Of a stretch of DNA of 64,000 bases, positions 1 through 8,375 are shown piece after piece. The position numbers were made by a program, and so were the translations under genes. The stretch lies in NCBI RefSeq assembly GCF_002251735.1, contig NZ_NOXS01000024.1, positions 473 through 64,472 on the forward strand. Direction: 5' to 3'. The notes below the pieces were generated by a model that was not told the origin of the DNA, ran no database searches, and was given only the letters and a program-made list of their open reading frames with translations. The number at the start of each line of letters is the position of its first letter. The stretch's first letter is position 1. The stretch comes from Elstera cyanobacteriorum (lineage in GTDB: Bacteria > Pseudomonadota > Alphaproteobacteria > Elsterales > Elsteraceae).

Positions 1-1
1 T

Positions 2-41
2 GCCGCTAATCTCATTCAGAGATCAGCGGCTTTCTCATTTT
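2..41 (+). terminator. Rho-independent terminator at left edge
   Basis: Two 12-base arms (2-13 and 19-30) are complementary apart from one mismatch, with a 5-base loop, and are followed on the plus strand by a T-rich run (31-41). It would end a plus-strand gene lying left of the window. It could also stop the minus-strand GNAT gene that ends at 74, but any T-run on that side lies outside the window. Confidence 0.65.
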
Positions 42-73
42 AACCTGAGGCCATTCAGGCTGGATGACCGACT

Positions 74-949
74 TCAGCCGAATTCGAAAGAGCTGACACC
101 GAAGACCCGGGAGACCGGCGGCGCGCTGTTGGCGCCGAGCACCATGCGAGCACAGCCGAAGGATTGACGCCAGCCACGCGCCTCGACGAGGTGTTGGGCA
201 GGCCGGTTTGGTTCCGGCACGTCCAGCGCTACCGGGGCGCCAGCGATGGCGGCGAGCAGGGTTTCTAGCAGGCGACCGGCGTCTTCCGCACTGTCGGCAT
301 AGAGCGGTCCGATCTTGTAGCCGCTGTGGCAGGGGCGGGCAAAGCCATAGCCGCTGATCGCCCCGCTTTCCGACCGCACGGCAAAGCCCTTGCCGCCGGG
401 CACCGTTAGCCAGCGACGCATGAAATCGGCGCGGTCGAGACCAGAGACCGCTGCGTCGTACCCTAGCACCGCGTCCCACCCGATCCGGTCCAGCGCCACC
501 GCGCCTGCATCGGCTTGCCCCTGGGCGATGTCTTCATAGCGCAGGTCGCGATAGAGCAGCGTGAACCCATCGGCAGCATAGACGGGGGCCATGTTGAAGA
601 CGCCGTCCAGGCCGATGGGCGCCCCCGGCTTTAAGCGGGTTCGATGGCGGCGGAGGATGTCTTGCCAGAAGGGGCGTCCCAGCCCCTGACGGCGCAGGTC
701 GCGGCGCAGGATATAGAGGCCCAAGAACCCGGCGGTGCCGCCATAGGCGATGATGCTGGCCCCACCCGCGAGAGCGCCATCCTGGCGCAGCGCTATAAAG
801 GCGCCGGGATCATAACCCCAGGCGACATCGATATCGGCAAGGCCGGGATTCCATCCTTCTTCTGCCGCCCAGTCCCCGAGTTGATCGGCTTCGGCGCGCG
901 TCATCGGCGCGATTTCATACCCTGGCGGAAAGCCCTCGATCCTTGTCAT
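74..949 (-). CDS. GNAT family N-acetyltransferase, two-domain
   Basis: Predicted cytoplasmic acetyl-CoA-dependent N-acetyltransferase of 291 residues. The N-terminal half (about residues 10-140) has the GNAT layout, with the acetyl-CoA pyrophosphate-binding loop seen as RRQGLG near residue 85 following a beta strand (GFLGLYILRRDLR). The C-terminal half (about 150-280) resembles the second GNAT-like domain of YitH-type proteins, ending in a strand-turn-helix near RPAQHLVEARGW. The substrate cannot be told from sequence. It stands alone, divergent from the glycosyltransferase at 1083, and starts at an ATG with only a weak ribosome binding site. Confidence 0.8.
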   Translation of the reverse strand: MTRIEGFPPGYEIAPMTRAEADQLGDWAAEEGWNPGLADIDVAWGYDPGAFIALRQDGALAGGASIIAYGGTAGFLGLYILRRDLRRQGLGRPFWQDILRRHRTRLKPGAPIGLDGVFNMAPVYAADGFTLLYRDLRYEDIAQGQADAGAVALDRIGWDAVLGYDAAVSGLDRADFMRRWLTVPGGKGFAVRSESGAISGYGFARPCHSGYKIGPLYADSAEDAGRLLETLLAAIAGAPVALDVPEPNRPAQHLVEARGWRQSFGCARMVLGANSAPPVSRVFGVSSFEFG

Positions 950-1082
950 GCGCTGGTAGGCTCCCGGAAAAGACAGAGTCTTTATGCATCTGCAAGGTAG
1001 CCAATCATGCCAGTCGAAAACAGGGGGAGGATATCGGGCTTTCGCTGCGGCGGGTTGGCGCGATACAGGCTATGGTGCCCGA

Positions 1083-2048
1083 ATGCGCCACCGCCCCCTT
1101 GTGACCCTCATCGTTCCTGGCTTTGATGTTGCGCCTTACGCGCCGGAGGCCCTCGCCTCGTTGCAGGCGCAGACCCTGACCAACTGGGTTGCGATCCTCG
1201 TCGACGACGCCTCCAGCGACGCGACCGGCGCGATCTTCGAGCGCGCTGCGGCGGCTGATCCGCGGTTCCGCGCCGTGCGGCTTTCCCGGTGCGGCGGTCT
1301 GGGGGCCGCGCGCAATATTGGCCTGGGTCACGTTGAGACGCCCTATGTCGGCTTTCTCGATGCCGACGATGTGCTGATGCCGGGGGCGCTCGCGCGCCTC
1401 GTCGGCATGCTTGAGGCGAGCGGTAGCGATTTCGTACTCGGCGCCTATGTGCGGCTGCGCCCCAACGCGGACGGCGGTTATTCGGCGGGCGAGGTGCAGC
1501 CCTGGATCGCGGCAGCGACGGCGCCGGAGCGCATCGGCACGACGATTGACGCGCACCCCGAGGCCTCCGCGAATATCGTGGCTTGGTCCAAGGTCAGTCG
1601 GCATGATTTTTGGGTCCGCCACGGTCTGCGCTTCCCCGAGGGGAAGCTTTATGAGGACCAAATCGTCGCCCAGACCATGTATGCGCGCGCCCGTCGCTTC
1701 GATGTCGTCCCCGATGTGATCGTGCAGTGGCGGGTGCGGGCTGATGGCTCGTCGATCACCCAGCGCGAGGCGCAGCTTGACGTGCTGCGCGATTGTCTGG
1801 AGGCGATGGAGGCCGGGCTGTGCGTCTTGGAGACGACGGGGCATGCGTTGGCCGCCCAAGTGCGCGTCCGCACGATCTTGACGATGGATCTGCCGCGCCT
1901 GAGCCAAATCGCGCGGGATCATCCGTCTGGTGCTTACCGCTACGCGCTCGGCCAATTCGCGCGGGGCATGGCGGACCGCGCCGTCGCCGCCCGGATCGGG
2001 CTACCCCCTGAGGCTGAGACGGCTTTGACCGAGGCCTGCGGCTGGTAA
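1083..2048 (+). CDS. Family 2 glycosyltransferase
   Basis: Predicted GT-A fold glycosyltransferase of 321 residues. The N-terminus has the family-2 signature: a VTLIVPGFD strand, an ILVDDASSD nucleotide-binding segment, a GLGAARNIGL segment and the metal-binding DADD motif near residue 100. The reading frame is open upstream to 984, but the ATG at 1083 places the GT2 strand right after the start, so the first 33 codons are left out. No transmembrane segment is apparent. The acceptor and sugar are unknown, and no polysaccharide cluster surrounds it. It converges on the LodB-type gene, whose stop is 26 bases away. Confidence 0.8.
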   Translation: MRHRPLVTLIVPGFDVAPYAPEALASLQAQTLTNWVAILVDDASSDATGAIFERAAAADPRFRAVRLSRCGGLGAARNIGLGHVETPYVGFLDADDVLMPGALARLVGMLEASGSDFVLGAYVRLRPNADGGYSAGEVQPWIAAATAPERIGTTIDAHPEASANIVAWSKVSRHDFWVRHGLRFPEGKLYEDQIVAQTMYARARRFDVVPDVIVQWRVRADGSSITQREAQLDVLRDCLEAMEAGLCVLETTGHALAAQVRVRTILTMDLPRLSQIARDHPSGAYRYALGQFARGMADRAVAARIGLPPEAETALTEACGW

Positions 2049-2074
2049 TACCTGCCCGAGACAGGTGACCGACT

Positions 2075-3217
2075 TTATCGAGCACCTTCGAGCGTCAGGT
2101 GCGGCTGGGCTGTCCGCATGTCCGCCGGAAACGCGGAGTGTGCGAGGCGCCGGTGCCAGAACACTGCCGTCGGCCAGCGGGTTTCCGCGCGGTAATGTTG
2201 GGCAAGGGTGGCGCGGTAGTGGCTGAATTCCCCCTGCACCAAGGTCTCATAGCGGGCGCGCGCGGTATCGGCTTTGCCGTCCAAGCAGTCGAGCGCGGCA
2301 TAGGCGGCGAAGCAGCCGGAGCGGAGGGCCTTGGCGATGCCTTGCGAGGAGAGCGGCTCGAACGTGCAGGCGGCGTCCCCCGCCGCGATCCAATCGGGAC
2401 CGGTGAGGGGGGAAATCACGCTGGAAGAGGCTGAACAGGTATGGGTGCCGAGGAGGGTTGCGCCTTGACTCAATCCGGCCGCGATGAGGGTGGTTTTGCC
2501 CAAGCGCGCCGCCCAATCGGGGCTGTCGCGGAAACTTTGGCGCAGCAGATCGGCATCGGTCAGAAAGCCGATGGTTCGCCCGCCGCGGGGGGGTGCGGCG
2601 GCGTACCACCAGCCCTCTGGCGTGGCTTCGAGCAGAAACCGGTGGTCGCCCGGCGTCTCTTCCCGATAGAAAGCGAGATGGGCGGCCAGCCGGTCGCTTA
2701 CTTGGGGTTTCGCCCCAACGGCCCCTAAAAAACCGCGCCGCCGCCCGGTAGCCCAGATGGTGAAACCGGCGTCGAGGGGCGGGCGGTGTGCGATGGATAA
2801 TCGCCAGCCGCCGCCCGGTAGCGGTTGGGCAGTGGTGACGCGGGCTTTCTGGTCCAGCTTAGCCCCGCGTTCGGCGGCGGCGTGCGCGAGCAATTGATCG
2901 AAGCGGTTGCGGTCGAGGTGCCAGTCACCGCCCTGTGCCGCGAACAGGGCATTGCGTTCAGCCACCCGGTCACTGCCCCAGAGCAGCGCGAGGCCCGGGG
3001 CGGGGACGGCAGCCGGGGCCACCGCCGCCGCCACGCCCAACTGCCGGAGCATTTCGGCCCCGGCGGCGGGTAGCACTTCCCCCGGCCTGAACCGGGGGGC
3101 GTCACCGGCGTCGAGCAGCCGAACCGTCAAACCAGGGGCGTGCGCCCTGAGCGCCAGCGCCGCCGCCGATCCCGCAGGACCGGCGCCGACGATGGCGATA
3201 TCGACCCGGTCGGTCAC
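2075..3217 (-). CDS. lodB: LodB-like FAD-dependent oxidoreductase (CTQ maturation flavoprotein)
   Basis: A 380-residue flavoprotein of the geranylgeranyl reductase/tryptophan halogenase superfamily. The FAD dinucleotide motif GAGPAG is at residues 11-16 and the second FAD motif (AAGDAACTFEPLSSQGI) lies near residue 280. In Marinomonas, LodB and GoxB are flavoproteins of this class needed to form the cysteine-tryptophylquinone (CTQ) cofactor of the oxidase encoded next to them. Position supports that role here: it is the last gene of an operon containing a LodA homologue, and its GTG start overlaps the stop of the preceding small gene by four bases (GTGA). That lodB follows a small gene rather than lodA directly is unusual. 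A role as a free-standing oxidoreductase is not excluded. Confidence 0.8.
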   Translation of the reverse strand: MTDRVDIAIVGAGPAGSAAALALRAHAPGLTVRLLDAGDAPRFRPGEVLPAAGAEMLRQLGVAAAVAPAAVPAPGLALLWGSDRVAERNALFAAQGGDWHLDRNRFDQLLAHAAAERGAKLDQKARVTTAQPLPGGGWRLSIAHRPPLDAGFTIWATGRRRGFLGAVGAKPQVSDRLAAHLAFYREETPGDHRFLLEATPEGWWYAAAPPRGGRTIGFLTDADLLRQSFRDSPDWAARLGKTTLIAAGLSQGATLLGTHTCSASSSVISPLTGPDWIAAGDAACTFEPLSSQGIAKALRSGCFAAYAALDCLDGKADTARARYETLVQGEFSHYRATLAQHYRAETRWPTAVFWHRRLAHSAFPADMRTAQPHLTLEGAR

Positions 3218-3645
3218 ACCGACTGCCGGACAGCGTAGAAGGAGGCGACGACCCCGGCGGGGTTCACCGTCCCCGGCGAACTGCCCGAATGGGGGATAAC
3301 GCGGGTGATGGAGCCGATCAGCGCCGGGGTTTGCAGCGTCGGGCTGCTATTCGGCCAGACGGGCACGGCAAGGGCGAAATAATCGTAGATCCATTCCTCG
3401 CCATTGACGACGCCCGACCCGCGAAAGCGCGTCGGTTCCGCCGACCCGAAGCCGAACCCGCCGTACAGCGCCAACTGCCAGCCGGGGCCGCCGATGGTGC
3501 CGGTCAGCGATCCGGCGGCATCTTGGGCGATGACTAACGTGCCGCGCCCAAATTCCAGATCGTTGAAATCGGTGGCAAGATTGGGATCGTTCAGCAGGCT
3601 GCGATAAGCCCAGGTGCCGATAAAGGGATTGAGCGGGGCAGTCAT
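3214..3645 (-). CDS. Unknown 143-residue protein between lodA-like and lodB-like genes
   Basis: I do not recognise a named family. The protein is rich in Gly, Trp, Tyr and Phe (GTWAY near residue 10, GPGWQLALYGGFGFG near 53-67, NGEEWIYDY near 82-90). Short alternating hydrophobic strands suggest an all-beta, lipocalin- or avidin-like barrel; this is inference. There is no signal peptide and no cysteine. It is translationally coupled at both ends: its ATG overlaps the lodA-like stop (ATGA at 3642-3645) and its stop overlaps the lodB-like GTG. A clear ribosome binding site (GGAAAGG) precedes it. The coupling suggests a subunit or assembly factor of the CTQ oxidase. Confidence 0.7.
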   Translation of the reverse strand: MTAPLNPFIGTWAYRSLLNDPNLATDFNDLEFGRGTLVIAQDAAGSLTGTIGGPGWQLALYGGFGFGSAEPTRFRGSGVVNGEEWIYDYFALAVPVWPNSSPTLQTPALIGSITRVIPHSGSSPGTVNPAGVVASFYAVRQSV

Positions 3646-6281
3646 GGCGTATCCTTTCCACGTTCGACGCCGATGAAGCGCGGCTGATCGAGTTGAGGGC
3701 TGTTGAGCACATCGGGCGGCAGGGTGGGGTTGAGGACGACGAAGCTAAGGCCGGTCCAGCCCGTCACCATTTTCAAATCGCCCGCGCTGGTTTGCGGAAT
3801 GCCGCGCGACCAGTTGAGGGCGCTGGTGGTTTGAAGATTGCCGCTGCCGTCGTCGATTAATTCGGCCACTTGCAGCGGGCGATGGGCGGGCCACCACATG
3901 GTTTCCCAGGTCTTTTGTTCGCGCGCCATCACCGGATCGGCTGGATTGGTCGGGTCGATCTGGTTCCACATCTCATAGGTGATGTTGATGGTCTGGGTGG
4001 TGCATTCGTTGAAATCCGCCTGCCAGGGCAGGGCGCTGGTCTTGGTTAGATCGCCCGGTTGCAGGCCCACGGCGTAATTACTGTCCTGGGACAGATCGTC
4101 TTCCGCATAGCCGATATAGGTCATAGGGTTGACGGTGCCCCGGCGGGCATTGGCTTGGGCGGCGGTTTCCGCGAAGCTGGCGAAGGTCGGGTCGGCCTTC
4201 AGCCGGTATGGTTCGTACCAAACGCCGGGGTTGCGGATGATCCAGCAGACCTCCGCCCCCGGGAAAAACGCCCCGCCGAGCATATTGCTGAGCACACCTT
4301 GGTCGAGCTGCCGTCCGGTAACAATCGGCCCGCGCGGGTAGGGCTGCCACGGATTGACCGCAGCCGCCGGAACGAAGCCCGCCGTTACCTCGTTGATGAA
4401 TTTCCCTTCCGCCCATTGCCGCAGCAGATAAAGCTGCAGGTCGGTCAGGCGCAGGAACTTCGACGGTGTGTCATTATACTTGGGATTATCGCCCGCCAGC
4501 AGCGGCATCAGCGGCAGATGGTAGGTGCGCGTGGTGGGATCGCCCTGGACGCGGAAGACGTTTTCCTCCCCCGGACGGCGCAGCACATCGAATAGAAACT
4601 GCCGCATCGGCCCATAGGGATCGTTGAGCGCCGCTAGTTCCGCCGCTTCAAACGCCTGCACCAGCAGCCTGCCGGAACGGAATTCCGTCAGGACGCGGGC
4701 GATGGCATCGACCAAATGTTCATTCGGATCGGCGGGTTTGGCGGCCTTATTCTCCGCCCGCCGCGCCAGCAACCGGGTGACGGCCTGGGGCGGCACCAGC
4801 AGGGTGTGAACGGCATCGCGCAGGGTTTGCCCGGCTTTTTCATAGGCTTCTGTCGGCGCCTGATGCAGTTTTTGCCAGCGCTTTAAGTAAGCGTCCGGCG
4901 TTTCTTCCGGTTTCAGCGGCGCGACCGTCTGAACGAAATCGGCAAACGCCTGATTGAGTTTGACGATCAATCCGTCGAGATCGGCCCCATCCGGCGCATC
5001 CCGTTCCCGCCGCATCAGGGCCGGTTCCAGCGCTTCCGCGCCGAGGGTGCCGAGCGAATGGCTGTAGAGGGCCAACTCCTTGCGGCGCTTCAATTGCCCC
5101 GGCGACAGGAAAGGCTGTTCGCCCAGCCGGTAGGGATCGAAGGTGCCGCGCTGCGATTGGTCGTGCGGCATATTCGATTGCAGCAGGATATTACTGACCC
5201 AATTGAATTCATTGGGACGGAACAAAATCGGCCAGATATCGCGCCAGAACCACGGTTTATAGTCCGGGTTCCATTCCAGCCTGCCGTCGCGCCAGAAGCT
5301 CAATTCCCCTTCGTTGTGGGGATCGATGCGTTGCGGGTCTTTGAACGTGCCCGCCGTGCCGTAGAGATCGGGGCGATAGGCGAATTGTTGGACCGCGACA
5401 TCCTCGATCACCTCATCAAGCGTGATCATATCCAGCATTTCCGGCGCATAGCGCGGATAGCCGCTGATCACCCAGGCGGGATATTCGACGTCGATAAAGC
5501 GGGTGCTCTGCACGTCTTCCGAAAACATCACCAGCCGCGCCGTGACCGAGCCATCGGCGGTATCGTCGAACCAGCCGTCGGTATTGGCGTAATTATCGAT
5601 GCGCGGTTGACCGACGCCGCTTTTGTAGCTGCCGGAATTGCCGAAACCGCCGAGGACGAGCAGTCGCCCGTCGTCATCGACCAGCGCCGTGCCGAGCGTG
5701 TCGATATCCTTCGGCCAGAGGCCTTTCGGTGGAAAGGTGGTGGCATAGCCGGGGTTGCCGTCGCGGCTAAACTCCGCCCGGCGCCGGTCGCGCAGGTTCA
5801 CGATCTGCGGGCCGGGGTCGATGATCAACTGCTGGCGGGCGTTCGGGTCGGTAATATCGGCATTGCGGCGCGGATGGTCCGCCGGATAGCCGGTTTCGCC
5901 GGAAAGCCCGCGAAATTCGTACCAGACCGCCTTTTTATTGGCGACATGGACCTGCCAGATAATATCGACCAGCGTGCCGCTATTGCCGCCGCCCTTGATC
6001 CGGTCGCCGATTTTCAGCACCCGACCGTCCGGGTGCTCGTCGTCGTAGACATAGAGTTGGAAGCGGGCGGCCTGGCGCTTGATGCGGCCTTCGGCATCTT
6101 TGAAGGTCGAAACCGGGATGTCCTTCAGCCCATCGGGCGTGCGCTTCGGGTTGCCAAGCGCGTCGCACTCGATGGGGCGGGCGGCGGGATGTTCGGGGGC
6201 AATATAAAACTCGTCGGGACTATTCCCCAGTCGGGCGATGCCGATAGCGGGGTGAATCTGATACCGGGGGGTGGTGGCCAT
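3642..6281 (-). CDS. lodA: LodA/GoxA-like cysteine-tryptophylquinone oxidase
   Basis: An 879-residue homologue of LodA (lysine epsilon-oxidase) and GoxA (glycine oxidase). These enzymes oxidise amino acids with O2 and release ammonia and H2O2, using a CTQ cofactor built from one Cys and one Trp. The family N-terminus is plain (IHPAIGIARLGNS, about residues 8-20). The C-terminal domain has GGAFFPGAEVCW (Cys679), LPWQADFNEC (Trp753, Cys760) and WWPAHRP. Cys679 and Trp753 are the likely cofactor pair; their spacing of 74 compares with 65 for Cys516/Trp581 of LodA (from memory). The protein is about 150 residues longer than LodA. The position four before the Cys is Gly, where LodA and GoxA carry an Asp important for cofactor formation. 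There is no signal peptide. A GAGGGA ribosome site precedes the ATG. Substrate unknown. Confidence 0.88.
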   Translation of the reverse strand: MATTPRYQIHPAIGIARLGNSPDEFYIAPEHPAARPIECDALGNPKRTPDGLKDIPVSTFKDAEGRIKRQAARFQLYVYDDEHPDGRVLKIGDRIKGGGNSGTLVDIIWQVHVANKKAVWYEFRGLSGETGYPADHPRRNADITDPNARQQLIIDPGPQIVNLRDRRRAEFSRDGNPGYATTFPPKGLWPKDIDTLGTALVDDDGRLLVLGGFGNSGSYKSGVGQPRIDNYANTDGWFDDTADGSVTARLVMFSEDVQSTRFIDVEYPAWVISGYPRYAPEMLDMITLDEVIEDVAVQQFAYRPDLYGTAGTFKDPQRIDPHNEGELSFWRDGRLEWNPDYKPWFWRDIWPILFRPNEFNWVSNILLQSNMPHDQSQRGTFDPYRLGEQPFLSPGQLKRRKELALYSHSLGTLGAEALEPALMRRERDAPDGADLDGLIVKLNQAFADFVQTVAPLKPEETPDAYLKRWQKLHQAPTEAYEKAGQTLRDAVHTLLVPPQAVTRLLARRAENKAAKPADPNEHLVDAIARVLTEFRSGRLLVQAFEAAELAALNDPYGPMRQFLFDVLRRPGEENVFRVQGDPTTRTYHLPLMPLLAGDNPKYNDTPSKFLRLTDLQLYLLRQWAEGKFINEVTAGFVPAAAVNPWQPYPRGPIVTGRQLDQGVLSNMLGGAFFPGAEVCWIIRNPGVWYEPYRLKADPTFASFAETAAQANARRGTVNPMTYIGYAEDDLSQDSNYAVGLQPGDLTKTSALPWQADFNECTTQTINITYEMWNQIDPTNPADPVMAREQKTWETMWWPAHRPLQVAELIDDGSGNLQTTSALNWSRGIPQTSAGDLKMVTGWTGLSFVVLNPTLPPDVLNSPQLDQPRFIGVERGKDTP

Positions 6282-6301
6282 TCGGGTTCCCTCGCGCTCA
6301 G

Positions 6302-6334
6302 GCAGAGCACTCCCTTACCAAGGGCGTGCTCTGC
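6302..6334 (-). other. Intercistronic hairpin between tyrosinase and lodA-like genes
   Basis: Nearly perfect inverted repeat: a 9-base arm GCAGAGCAC, one mismatch, CCCTT, a 3-base loop, AAGGG, one mismatch, GTGCTCTGC. It fills most of the 60-base gap between two genes of one operon. No U-run follows in the direction of transcription, so it is not an ordinary terminator. A role in mRNA processing, stability or differential expression of the downstream lodA-like part is an inference. Confidence 0.6.
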
Positions 6335-6341
6335 GGCGGCC

Positions 6342-8375
6342 TTAATCGTGGAAGTTCAGCGATACGCCGTCGAGGCGCAGCAATTCCTTGTCTTCCTGAT
6401 AATCCGCGCCGATCACCACCAGGGTCAGGGTGATCTGCGCCGCGCCAGCGTCGATCAGCCGTCGGACGGTCTGGGTGACATCGATCCGGTGATTGCGCGG
6501 GGTATTCATCGTCCGATTGCGCGGATCGCTGGCGCGGTCCTGCACCCGGCCCTGAACGCTGGGAATATCGCAATGCCCCGGCCCGCCGTAGCAGGGGCCG
6601 TGACCGAAGACGGCGAGATACCCGGCATAGCCGGTATCGGGGCGCAGTGGCGTACTGGCGTCGGCCTGCGGATTGTTCAAAAAGACCCGGATGAAGCAGG
6701 AGCGCGGGAGCTGCGGCACGCGGTGCAACCGCACCTCCGCCGATCCGAAGCCCGCCTTGACCGCCGCCGGGACCGGAATTTCCTTGGACCGGAACCGCCC
6801 AACCGGCGCGGTCAGCCCGACCGGGACGATATGGGTGCTTTTGACATATTCATAGCCGAAGCGATGAATATCGAGCGTGTTCTGCACCGTATACCCCCAG
6901 GGGGTCATCACCGCATCCAGGTTTTGCGGCAGGCTGTCCGGGTGGGTCTGCTGCCATTCCCACCAGATGCGGTCGATGTTGGAATGCACCGGCCAAAAGA
7001 CGGGATCGTAGGAGGCCGTCAGATTGCTGAACATATCGCCGAACTGCGGCTGGCTATACAGGTCTTCCCGCTTGTGGAAGCGTCGCCCCGAAACCCGCAC
7101 GCCCGAAGGCGTATTGGGGTCGTACTGCGGGTTCATCCCCCCGGTCCAGATATGCATCGTGTTATGCGGGTTCTGGTCGAGGAAGCCGAAGCTGTCGTTG
7201 TAAAGACTGCCGCCGCCAAAATCGCGGTAGGTGCGCAGGCTTAGAATTTGGCGAATATCGTCAGCGGTCGGGTAATGGTAGTGGATGGCCTGATTGATCG
7301 TTTTGCCGTTGTATTCGCCGGGGTAACGCAGGGGATACCACAGCGAATTGGCTTCCAGCAGCACATCAAGGAAGGCCGGGCGCAGCGGGTTAGTAGAATA
7401 ATCCACCCCGGTTGCCGCCGTCACCGCCGCGAAGAAGGTATCCTGGCTATAGAAGGTCTGGCCGACCATCGGCTGTAGCGCTTTCGCCTGCTCGGCGGGC
7501 AGCCCGGCCTTCACGAGCTCCGGCAGCGCGGCTTCGGTCAGGAAGCACATGAAGGACTGCGGGATGCGTTGACCCGTCTCCGGCTGTTCCGGGTGATAGG
7601 CCGCCATCGTGAAATCCCAGTAGGGCATGGTCACATCGGGGCAGATCGCCTGCAACGCCTGCTCGAACTCATAAAGATAGACGCGGTGCCACGGTAGGAA
7701 ACGTTCCCAGCCGTGCTGGCAATGGTTCTGGTGGATCAGCGCGAGGTTATTGTAGTTGCGCGCATCCTCCGTCCATTTGTTCAGCTCATAGAGCCCTCGG
7801 AAGGCAAGGCGCAGCCGCTCAATCTGCCAGTCGCTCATGCAGTCGAGGTTCATGCGCTGCACGGGTTCGCCACGCTCGTAATGATAGGCGTTGGGATCGC
7901 CGGTTAGCAGGCCGAAGACCGGTCCCGCCAGCCCGACGACCTCGACGCGCGGCATTGCCTCGCCATCCTCAATCTCGGTGCTCAGGCTGGCCCGGCTTTC
8001 GCCAGGACATCCATCATCGATCCATTGCGCCACGGTGGCGATTTCTGCTGCTGTCAGGGCGATGCCGCCCCACGGCAGGCGGGGGTATTGCGCGCCGTCG
8101 AAGGGGGCTTCGCCCTTAAGCCCTTTGATGAGGGCCGAGCGGGCGGAGCGTGACGCCCCGCCTTTCACCGGATTGCCGCAGCACGTCAGCTCAACTTCTG
8201 GCGCGATCAGCGGCAGATCGAAAAGTTTGGCGTCCAGCAGCGCCGCGCGGTCCAGCGTCCAGAAGGCTTTCAAGCCGCCGTGATCGGCCACGGTGCCATT
8301 GGCCGCCTTTGCCAGCAGCGCCTGAACATCCGCATAGAAAACCGGTGCGTCGAGCAGGGTCTCAGTGGTGGGCAT
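6342..8375 (-). CDS. Tyrosinase-type dicopper oxidase with N-terminal cytochrome-like domain
   Basis: A 677-residue type-3 copper protein predicted to oxidise phenols or aminophenols to quinones. CuA: His215, then Cys219-x-His221-x8-His230 (HGWERFLPWHR); the Cys-x-His spacing matches the thioether-linked type. CuB: His404-x3-His408 (PHNTMH) and His464 in FWPVHSNID. Residues 1-125 are an extra domain ending in LTAAEIATVAQWIDDGCP, which resembles the end of small c-type cytochrome domains but has no CxxCH haem site. Residues about 510-677 form a beta-rich C-terminal domain like that of polyphenol oxidases. There is no signal peptide. The start overlaps the multicopper oxidase stop by 14 bases, so the two are co-translated. 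Confidence 0.88.
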   Translation of the reverse strand: MPTTETLLDAPVFYADVQALLAKAANGTVADHGGLKAFWTLDRAALLDAKLFDLPLIAPEVELTCCGNPVKGGASRSARSALIKGLKGEAPFDGAQYPRLPWGGIALTAAEIATVAQWIDDGCPGESRASLSTEIEDGEAMPRVEVVGLAGPVFGLLTGDPNAYHYERGEPVQRMNLDCMSDWQIERLRLAFRGLYELNKWTEDARNYNNLALIHQNHCQHGWERFLPWHRVYLYEFEQALQAICPDVTMPYWDFTMAAYHPEQPETGQRIPQSFMCFLTEAALPELVKAGLPAEQAKALQPMVGQTFYSQDTFFAAVTAATGVDYSTNPLRPAFLDVLLEANSLWYPLRYPGEYNGKTINQAIHYHYPTADDIRQILSLRTYRDFGGGSLYNDSFGFLDQNPHNTMHIWTGGMNPQYDPNTPSGVRVSGRRFHKREDLYSQPQFGDMFSNLTASYDPVFWPVHSNIDRIWWEWQQTHPDSLPQNLDAVMTPWGYTVQNTLDIHRFGYEYVKSTHIVPVGLTAPVGRFRSKEIPVPAAVKAGFGSAEVRLHRVPQLPRSCFIRVFLNNPQADASTPLRPDTGYAGYLAVFGHGPCYGGPGHCDIPSVQGRVQDRASDPRNRTMNTPRNHRIDVTQTVRRLIDAGAAQITLTLVVIGADYQEDKELLRLDGVSLNFHD

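Noticed and set aside
5058-7244. 728-codon plus-strand open frame opposite the LodA-like and tyrosinase genes
   Set aside because: It is antisense to two genes with strong family motifs; its composition (Ile/Ala/Gly/Asp/Arg-rich, no domain) is what GC-rich third positions give on the opposite strand.
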